This document shows, piece after piece, positions 1 through 5,204 of a DNA stretch of 5,204 nt (position 1 is the first letter of the stretch; each line of letters opens with the position of its first letter). Source of the DNA: Paracoccaceae bacterium (GTDB lineage Bacteria > Pseudomonadota > Alphaproteobacteria > Rhodobacterales > Rhodobacteraceae); assembly GCA_007123625.1 (NCBI GenBank), contig SKKS01000348.1, positions 1 through 5,204 of the forward strand. The letters run 5' to 3'. The notes under the pieces are model-generated. The model worked only from the letters and a program-made list of their open reading frames with translations. It searched no databases and had not been told where the DNA came from. Both the position numbers and the translations under genes were made by a program.

Positions 1-358
1 CGAACAGCAGGCCCTGTTCCTTCATCGACGCGAAATTCGCGCCGTTGATCCAGATGACATCGACCGCGCCGCCGCTGTCGCGCCCGGCCTGACGTTCGGT
101 GATCACCCGCGTCACGGCGTCAGAGGTGTCGGCCAGGCGCACATGCTCCAGCGTCACGCCATGACGCGCCTGCAAATCCGCACCGACAGAGGCGATGAAG
201 GCATTGATACGCGGATCACCGCCCCAGGCGTGCCAGAACACGGTCTGGCCTTGGGCTGCTTCAAGGATGCTGTCCCAGTCCTGAACCTGCGGGGACTGGG
301 CCGCAAGCGGAGTGCCGAGCAAGGCCGCAAGAGCGCTGCCAAGAAGAAATCTGTGCAT
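1..358 (-). CDS. ynjB: ABC transporter solute-binding protein, YnjB type (N-terminal part, gene runs off the left edge)
   Basis: This is the first 119 codons of a periplasmic solute-binding protein that would deliver a ligand to an inner-membrane ABC importer. Residues 1-20 form a signal peptide (short basic start, hydrophobic run, LAA before Gln21). The mature part has the YnjB-family signatures that I recognise: FWHAWGGDPRIN at residues 41-52, a HVRLADTSDAVTRV stretch at about 72-85, and DSGGAVDVIWINGANF at 94-109. In enterobacteria ynjB lies with ynjC (permease) and ynjD (ATPase), so the same genes probably continue to the left of the window. The ligand is not known from sequence; links to thiamine or other small solutes in annotations are weak. 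The ATG at 356-358 is chosen because the signal peptide starts there and a GAAAG ribosome-binding site lies 7 nt upstream. An ATG a few codons upstream (370-372) is in another frame. The family call is firm; the substrate is open. Confidence 0.88.
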   Translation of the reverse strand, partial: MHRFLLGSALAALLGTPLAAQSPQVQDWDSILEAAQGQTVFWHAWGGDPRINAFIASVGADLQARHGVTLEHVRLADTSDAVTRVITERQAGRDSGGAVDVIWINGANFASMKEQGLLF

Positions 359-393
359 GATCTGACTTTCATTGTTGGTCTCGTTCCTAATAC

Positions 394-422
394 GGTATCT
401 CGCCCTGTTTTGTTTCAAGCAA
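394..422 (-). promoter_or_regulatory. Weak candidate promoter of the ynjB-like gene
   Basis: On the minus strand TTGCTT (417-422) and GATACC (394-399) are separated by 17 bp. They lie in the only A/T-rich patch of this spacer, 36-64 bp upstream of the ynjB-like start. The -35 half is fair and the -10 half is poor. The -10 half overlaps a small inverted repeat, ATAC-G-GTAT (390-398), which could be a regulator contact. This is a guess from position and base composition. Confidence 0.25.
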
Positions 423-453
423 ATTTCCGTGCGCGGCAGCAAAAGCGTCAGAC

Positions 454-494
454 CTGCAGGCATCGCCAGCCTGCGGCAGCCGGGCGAAAGCCCG
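454..494. repeat. Two adjacent GC-rich hairpins in the divergent spacer
   Basis: The first hairpin pairs GCAGGC (456-461) with GCCTGC (469-474) around a 7-nt loop, and two more outer pairs (one G-U) extend it to 454-476. Six bases later CGGGC (481-485) pairs with GCCCG (490-494) around a GAAA tetraloop, a GNRA loop on the plus strand. Neither is followed by a T run and both lie between divergent genes, so they are unlikely to be terminators. They could belong to the 5' leader of the DUF3592 gene, or be protein-binding sites, or be chance in GC-rich DNA. Confidence 0.4.
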
Positions 495-565
495 CCGGCC
501 AGGGGCGATGGCGTCTTCCGGGGTGGCCCTTTCCCCGCATCTGCCGGGCTTTTGCGCCGGGTGCG

Positions 566-588
566 GGTCTGGTAGCGTGCGGCAGACC
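566..588. repeat. Inverted repeat just upstream of the DUF3592 gene
   Basis: GGTCTG (566-571) and CAGACC (583-588) are perfect 6-bp arms around an 11-nt loop. The right arm ends 20 nt before the start codon at 609 and just ahead of the ribosome-binding site. It could be an operator or a leader hairpin. Short arms make chance possible. Confidence 0.3.
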
Positions 589-608
589 AGCCGAAAAGGG
601 ACGACGGG

Positions 609-1088
609 ATGAAAAAGCACGTTCGCCGCCGCACCATCGAACTGAGCCAGAGGGGAACGACGACCCTGCTGGCGCTGGCCATGCTGATCCCGCTTGGGTT
701 TGTCGGCCTTGGCGGCTGGTTCATCCTTGACGGATTGCGGTTTTCCGCGAGCGCCGTGAAGGTCGAGGCGCGCGTGATCGATACCGGGCGTGTGCAGCAC
801 GCGGATGGCGACCATTTCCGCCCCCTGTTCCAGTTCGAAACACCTCAGGGCACGATCATCGAGGCCCGCGCCGACACCGCAGCGTCCTATTATGGCTTTG
901 CGGAAGGGTCTAGTGTGACAGTCCTGTTCAACCCCGCACGTCCCGATCATGTGCGCCCGCACGGGATCTGGATGCAATACGGGATCTGGCTGATATTTCT
1001 GGCCCTTGGCGGGTTCGTCCTTGCCGCTTTTGCCCGCGCCATCGGCCCGATGCTGCTGCACGACTGGCGCAGCCGCGATGCGCCTTGA
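609..1088 (+). CDS. DUF3592 domain membrane protein, function unknown
   Basis: This encodes a 159-residue inner-membrane protein. A basic cytoplasmic start (KKHVRRR) is followed by a membrane segment at about residues 18-40, a loop of about 80 residues rich in beta-strand pattern, a second membrane segment at about 121-146, and a short tail. The loop has the DUF3592 pattern: an alternating V-E-A-R-V-I-D-T-G strand near 52-60, PLFQFETPQG near 72-81, and VTVLFNPARPDHVRP at 103-117, the family's usual valine-rich strand ending in N/D-P-x-x-P. DUF3592 proteins have no established biochemical role. The start at 609 has an AAAAGGGA ribosome-binding site (594-601) with a 7-nt gap. The gene stands alone, divergent from the binding-protein gene, with a hairpin 6 nt after its stop. 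The longer antisense frame over it has no recognisable features. The family call rests on pattern recognition and was not searched. Confidence 0.8.
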   Translation: MKKHVRRRTIELSQRGTTTLLALAMLIPLGFVGLGGWFILDGLRFSASAVKVEARVIDTGRVQHADGDHFRPLFQFETPQGTIIEARADTAASYYGFAEGSSVTVLFNPARPDHVRPHGIWMQYGIWLIFLALGGFVLAAFARAIGPMLLHDWRSRDAP

Positions 1089-1094
1089 CAGGCC

Positions 1095-1115
1095 GGCACG
1101 GCCCCGGTCCGTGCC
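1095..1115 (+). terminator. Possible terminator hairpin after the DUF3592 gene
   Basis: GGCACGG (1095-1101) and CCGTGCC (1109-1115) are perfect 7-bp arms around a 7-nt loop, starting 6 nt after the TGA stop. The position suits an intrinsic terminator, but the hairpin is followed by AATAG, not a T run. It may act weakly, with Rho, or as a 3'-end stabiliser. Confidence 0.45.
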
Positions 1116-1130
1116 AATAGTCAGCGCCGT

Positions 1131-1165
1131 GGATGCCAGTGATTGCCAGTAACGGCAAGGCATCC
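1131..1165. repeat. 35-nt bulged stem-loop containing a 10-bp-period direct repeat
   Basis: GGATGCC (1131-1137) pairs with GGCATCC (1159-1165). Directly inside, TTGCC (1143-1147) pairs with GGCAA (1154-1158), giving 12 base pairs with a 5-nt bulge (1138-1142) and a 6-nt loop. The same stretch carries TGCCAGT twice, at 1134-1140 and 1144-1150, exactly 10 bp apart. It lies 112 bp upstream of the kinase ATG. Same-face tandem half-sites of this kind are typical of dimeric regulators such as OmpR/PhoB-type response regulators, so an operator is one reading. A structured leader or a second 3' element of the DUF3592 gene is another. Confidence 0.45.
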
Positions 1166-1227
1166 TGATCCGCCCCGCATACATCCGCATCTTGCGCGCT
1201 TTCAGAGATATCACTTAATGACTTGTC

Positions 1228-1241
1228 AGCCTTTCAAGGCT
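1228..1241. repeat. 14-bp interrupted palindrome upstream of the sensor kinase
   Basis: AGCCTT (1228-1233) and AAGGCT (1236-1241) are perfect arms with a 2-bp centre, the symmetry of a dimeric DNA-binding protein's site. It lies 36 bp before the preferred kinase start at 1277, so it would be in the promoter or leader region. It directly adjoins TATCAT (1241-1246), a fair -10 hexamer that has no good -35 partner. Operator function is inferred from symmetry and position. Confidence 0.35.
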
Positions 1242-1276
1242 ATCATTTCAGCCGCGCGCGGCAGCATCGGACAGTC

Positions 1277-3310
<2,034 letters not shown>

Positions 3311-3330
3311 AGGGACCGGCAGCGCCATGC

Positions 3331-3350
3331 GGGCGCGGGTGGGCGCGGAT
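3331..3350. repeat. Two-copy 10-bp direct repeat after the kinase gene
   Basis: GGGCGCGGGT at 3331-3340 is followed at once by GGGCGCGGAT at 3341-3350, differing at one base. It lies 21 bp past the kinase stop in untranslated DNA. This could be a small slippage duplication or a pair of protein contacts one helical turn apart; in GC-rich DNA it may mean nothing. Confidence 0.35.
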
Positions 3351-3394
3351 CGGGAAACTGCCCCGGCATCCCGTTGAACAGGCAACAGCGTTCG

Positions 3395-3463
3395 CCCGTG
3401 ATGCCCTGCCACTGCGCCGCGAGATGCGGCCAGCGGCAGGGCGGGTTCTGGTTGCATCACGGG
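3395..3463. terminator. Large compound inverted repeat, likely bidirectional terminator between convergent genes
   Basis: CCCGTGATGC (3395-3404) and GCATCACGGG (3454-3463) are perfect 10-bp arms. Nested inside, GCCCTGCC (3403-3410) pairs with GGCAGGGC (3435-3442), then CTG (3412-3414) with CAG (3431-3433), then GCCGC (3416-3420) with GCGGC (3426-3430) around a GAGAT loop. The two nested stems share only the bases GC at 3403-3404, and an 11-nt bulge (3443-3453) lies on the 3' side. It sits midway between the kinase stop (3310) and the PRC-barrel stop (3551), so both transcripts would form it. No T run follows on either strand, so simple intrinsic termination is not certain. A structured small RNA or a mobile palindromic repeat unit are alternatives. 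Confidence 0.55.
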
Positions 3464-3550
3464 ATGTTTAAGCGCGGTGCTCCGTGACAGGGCCACAGGT
3501 CAGGCTGACGCGCGAGCCGCCGGGTACTCCGAGGTGGTCAGCGTCTGCCG

Positions 3551-4009
3551 TCAGTTCGGAACAACCGTGCCACCGCCGCCTGTCGGCTCCATGCCGCCCG
3601 CAGGCTCCGTGCCACCGCCCACGCCGCCAGCAGGCAGGGGCATTTCCTCGCGGTCACGGAACACATACTCCGGTGCATTCTCCATCTCTTCGCGCGACAT
3701 GTTCAGGACGATCTCGCGTGCATCCCAGTTGATCTGGAGTTCTGACCAGTCAACAGCGATGCTCTTGGCGCCGAAGCCCAGAAAGCCGCCGACAGAGATG
3801 ATCGCGGCAGCGATCTCGCCCTCTCCGGCGACAATCGTGATGTCATCTATCGCGCCGATCCGCTCGCCATCAAGGGATGTGACACTCGAACCAAGCACCC
3901 ATCCGCCAAGAAGTTCGCCCGATGCCTGCTGGGTGACAATCCCGTCCTGCGCCATGGCTGCACCGGCAATCGTGAACCCGGCCAGAAGTGCCAATGATGT
4001 GCGTCGCAT
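3551..4009 (-). CDS. Secreted PRC-barrel domain protein
   Basis: This encodes a 152-residue protein with a signal peptide (residues 1-20, RR near the start, AMA before Gln21; no lipobox cysteine), so the mature protein should be periplasmic. Residues about 27-115 match a PRC-barrel: a GxxVxxxDGExIGxIDD pattern at about 40-56, then IISVGGFLGFGAKSIAVDW at 70-88, the typical glycine turn and strand, and a final strand ending EIVLNMSREEMENAPEY. The C-terminal 28 residues are a low-complexity Gly/Pro/Glu tail with two imperfect EP(A/T)GG units. PRC-barrels are small beta folds used for protein docking, as in photosynthetic reaction-centre H subunit and RimM. Secreted versions are common in Rhodobacteraceae and their role is unknown. 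The ATG at 4007-4009 is chosen over an in-frame ATG 31 codons upstream since it has a strong AAGGAG site (4017-4022) 7 nt away and begins the signal peptide. It has its own promoter and converges on the kinase gene. Confidence 0.9.
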   Translation of the reverse strand: MRRTSLALLAGFTIAGAAMAQDGIVTQQASGELLGGWVLGSSVTSLDGERIGAIDDITIVAGEGEIAAAIISVGGFLGFGAKSIAVDWSELQINWDAREIVLNMSREEMENAPEYVFRDREEMPLPAGGVGGGTEPAGGMEPTGGGGTVVPN

Positions 4010-4073
4010 AATGTGTCTCCTTTCGCAAAGCAGTTGCGGTTTCGGACTGCCCCCACGGTATGCTATTGCATGC

Positions 4074-4102
4074 ATCATAGTCGAGATCCGTGACTGCGCC
4101 AA
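4074..4102 (-). promoter_or_regulatory. Sigma70-type promoter of the PRC-barrel gene
   Basis: On the minus strand TTGGCG (4097-4102) and TATGAT (4074-4079) are separated by exactly 17 bp. Four of six -35 bases and five of six -10 bases match the consensus. The predicted transcription start, near 4067, gives a leader of about 58 nt that contains the AAGGAG ribosome-binding site. This is the best promoter in the window. It also shows that the in-frame ATG upstream of 4009 would lie outside the transcript. Confidence 0.65.
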
Positions 4103-4110
4103 ATCGGATC
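4085..4110. repeat. Inverted repeat bracketing the -35 of the PRC-barrel promoter
   Basis: GATCCG (4085-4090) and CGGATC (4105-4110) are perfect 6-bp arms with centres 20 bp apart, about two helical turns. The -35 hexamer (4097-4102) lies between them and the left arm falls inside the promoter spacer. A dimeric regulator bound here would block or stabilise polymerase, so this is a plausible operator. The evidence is geometry only. Confidence 0.4.
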
Positions 4111-4172
4111 GGCAGAAACCTGCCCGTCACACGCCGTGTCGGAGGCCGGAAATGCCGCTCTTGCAGTGATCC

Positions 4173-4217
4173 CCGCGCAGGCTCTTGACAGCGCGCAACG
4201 CTATCTGGCCTGCGCGG
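4173..4217. repeat. Perfect 10-bp inverted repeat enclosing a TTGACA hexamer
   Basis: CCGCGCAGGC (4173-4182) and GCCTGCGCGG (4208-4217) are perfect arms around a 25-nt centre, with one further T-G pair inside. The centre contains TTGACA (4185-4190), a consensus -35 on the plus strand, but no good -10 lies 16-18 bp downstream. No T run follows on either strand. It could be an operator with spaced half-sites, an RNA hairpin, or the mark of a lost element. Confidence 0.45.
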
Positions 4218-4414
4218 AGATGCGTCAGGGCCGAGTTTTCAGACCCTCCCGGACAATGCGGCTTCCGCGCCCGCGCCTGCCCGTTCAGCACCCGCAGCCC
4301 GGCAAGCGCGCCGATCGCTGTCGCACAGGCGGGCCGCCCAAACAGCGCGGCATCCTGGTTGCAGGAAACCGCACAGACCGATGCCGCAGCGCAGCACATG
4401 CCGCCGCTGGTGCA

Positions 4415-4463
4415 GAAAATGCCGCTATCGGGCGGGCCTGTGCCGCGTTTTTGCAGCATTTTC
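4415..4463. repeat. A/T-rich inverted repeat upstream of the Rieske oxygenase gene
   Basis: GAAAATGC (4415-4422) and GCATTTTC (4456-4463) are perfect 8-bp arms with centres 41 bp apart, close to four helical turns, ending 59 bp before the oxygenase start. The arms are A/T-rich in a GC-rich spacer, which makes chance less likely than for the GC-rich repeats. The left arm also belongs to a 10-bp direct repeat, AAATGCCGCT, found at 4150-4159 and 4417-4426. These are candidate regulator half-sites for the oxygenase gene. Confidence 0.4.
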
Positions 4464-4522
4464 GGACCAGGCAACGGCCTCGCAACCCTGCCATTGCCGC
4501 ACAAACCCAAGGTCACCCGCCG

Positions 4523-5204
4523 ATGCTCAGCAATTCCGACCTGCTTTACCTCCTGATGTCGCGCAAGCCGTGGCATTCGCTGCCGCAACCCTTCTACACC
4601 GACCCCGATGTCTATCAGGCCGATCTGCGCACGATCTGGCTGCGCGACTGGATCTTCGCCGCGCCTGCCGCCGAGATGCCGAAAACCGGCAGCTATGTCA
4701 CGCTTGAGGTCGGCGCGGCCTCGGTGATCGTGGTGCGGGGCGCGGATGGGGTGGTGCGGGCGTTCCACAATTCCTGCCGCCACCGGGGCAGCCGGATCTG
4801 TTCGGCGCAGAAGGGAACGGCCCCGAAACTGGTCTGCCCCTATCACCAGTGGACCTATGATCTGGATGGCAAACTGTTGTGGGCGCGCGAGATGGGGGCG
4901 GAGTTCGACCCTGCGGCGCATGGGCTGGGCCTTGTCCATTGCCGAGAGATTTCGGGGATGGTGTTCATCTGTCTGGCCGATCAGGCCCCCGACACGCGCG
5001 CGCTGGAGTTGCAGGCCGCGCGCTACACAGGGCCGCATGATCTGGCCAACCTGAAAGTCGCGCATCAGTCCAGCATCATCGAGCAGGCGAACTGGAAGCT
5101 GGTGCTGGAAAACAACCGCGAATGCTATCACTGTTCCGGCTCGCACCCGTCGCTTTGCGTGACCTTTCCAGATGACCCGAACCTTGTGGGCGCGGATGAC
5201 AGCA
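4523..5204 (+). CDS. gbcA: Rieske non-heme iron oxygenase alpha subunit, glycine betaine demethylase (GbcA)-like; N-terminal part, runs off the right edge
   Basis: These are the first 227 codons of a ring-hydroxylating-type oxygenase alpha subunit, usually about 400-430 residues. The Rieske [2Fe-2S] ligands are Cys85 and His87 (SCRHRGS) and Cys105 and His108 (CPYHQW). The catalytic domain has begun: WKLVLENNRECYHC at 191-204 supplies His203 and, four residues on, His208 as mononuclear iron ligands. The third ligand lies beyond the window. Glu200 sits where classical dioxygenases have the bridging Asp, as in CntA-type carnitine oxygenase. The AFHNSCRHRGSR, KLVCPYHQWTY and ENNRECYHC blocks match GbcA, which oxidatively removes a methyl group from glycine betaine using electrons from the flavoprotein-ferredoxin GbcB. 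Such enzymes are cytoplasmic. The start at 4523 is chosen since LLYLLMSRKPWHSLPQPFY matches the family N terminus; the nearest purine-rich site (AAGG, about 11 nt upstream) is weak. The Rieske family is certain. The betaine substrate is likely, but stachydrine or carnitine is possible. Confidence 0.9.
   Translation, partial: MLSNSDLLYLLMSRKPWHSLPQPFYTDPDVYQADLRTIWLRDWIFAAPAAEMPKTGSYVTLEVGAASVIVVRGADGVVRAFHNSCRHRGSRICSAQKGTAPKLVCPYHQWTYDLDGKLLWAREMGAEFDPAAHGLGLVHCREISGMVFICLADQAPDTRALELQAARYTGPHDLANLKVAHQSSIIEQANWKLVLENNRECYHCSGSHPSLCVTFPDDPNLVGADDS

Larger units (their letters stand above)
4127..4522. other. Long spacer upstream of the oxygenase gene, with open frames on both strands but no recognisable gene
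   Basis: About 400 bp separate the PRC-barrel promoter from the oxygenase start. On the plus strand the oxygenase frame stays open upstream back to a TGA at 4091-4093, with an ATG at 4220. The resulting residues are Arg-rich and use many A/T-ending and rare codons (AGA, AGG, CGA), so they do not look translated. On the minus strand, in the same triplets, an ATG at 4457-4459 opens a 110-codon frame ending at 4127. It has G/C at about three quarters of third positions and a cysteine-rich start (C-x5-CC-x5-C-x3-C), but no ribosome-binding site and no known family. The spacer also holds the inverted repeats listed separately. It is most likely non-coding regulatory DNA or gene remnant; a small minus-strand gene is possible but unsupported. 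Confidence 0.4.

Noticed and set aside
154..372. Minus-strand frame starting with an ATG at 370-372
   Set aside because: It is out of frame with the ynjB-like protein, whose motifs and signal peptide are clear in the neighbouring frame.
387..1214. Long minus-strand open frame across the DUF3592 gene
   Set aside because: Its residues are rich in Arg, Gln, His and Pro with no family pattern, while the plus strand gives two membrane helices, a DUF3592 core and a good ribosome-binding site.
1217..1251. Sigma70 promoter for the kinase using TTGTCA (1223-1228) or TATCAT (1241-1246)
   Set aside because: The two hexamers are only 12 bp apart, and neither has a good partner at 16-18 bp.
3551..4102. 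Longer PRC-barrel start 31 codons upstream
   Set aside because: It would hide the signal peptide, has no ribosome-binding site, and begins within the -35 of the predicted promoter.
3477..4169. Plus-strand 230-codon frame opposite the PRC-barrel gene
   Set aside because: The minus strand has a signal peptide, a PRC-barrel pattern, a strong ribosome-binding site and a promoter. The plus reading is Ser/Pro/Arg-rich without motifs.
4220..4522. N-terminal extension of the oxygenase from the in-frame ATG at 4220
   Set aside because: The added 101 residues are Arg-rich with rare codons and A/T-ending third positions, while the family N terminus fits the ATG at 4523.

Overview
The window is GC-rich chromosomal DNA with a strong preference for G/C at third codon positions in its real genes. 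The protein set is a YnjB-type periplasmic binding protein, a DUF3592 membrane protein, a CHASE4 hybrid histidine kinase, a secreted PRC-barrel protein and a GbcA-like Rieske oxygenase. Together with the codon use this suggests an alphaproteobacterium, most likely a member of the Rhodobacteraceae (Paracoccus/Rhodobacter/Roseobacter type). That placement is an inference from gene content. There is no rRNA, tRNA, CRISPR array, insertion sequence or phage gene.

Layout. Positions 1-358 (minus) hold the first 119 codons of a YnjB-type ABC-transporter solute-binding protein. A 250-bp divergent spacer with three GC-rich hairpins follows. A two-helix DUF3592 protein lies at 609-1088 (plus), with a hairpin just after its stop. 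A second spacer carries a 10-bp-period direct repeat folded inside a larger stem and a 14-bp interrupted palindrome. It leads to a membrane-bound CHASE4-HisKA-HATPase-REC hybrid sensor kinase (1277-3310, plus). The kinase converges on a secreted PRC-barrel protein (3551-4009, minus), and the gap between them contains a large inverted repeat at 3395-3463 that is the likely shared terminator. The PRC-barrel gene has a good sigma70-type promoter at 4074-4102. A roughly 400-bp spacer with several inverted repeats then precedes the first 227 codons of a GbcA-like Rieske oxygenase alpha subunit (4523-5204, plus), which runs off the right edge.

How the genes relate. Five genes in alternating orientations look like separate transcription units, not one pathway. 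The kinase has no HPt domain and no adjacent response regulator, so its phosphorelay partners must lie elsewhere. No link between the kinase and the quaternary-amine oxygenase can be shown here. No convincing new multi-gene system is visible. What merits a second look is mainly in the spacers: the 3395-3463 structure, the element at 1131-1165, the inverted repeats at 4085-4110, 4173-4217 and 4415-4463, and the unusual double open frame at 4127-4522.
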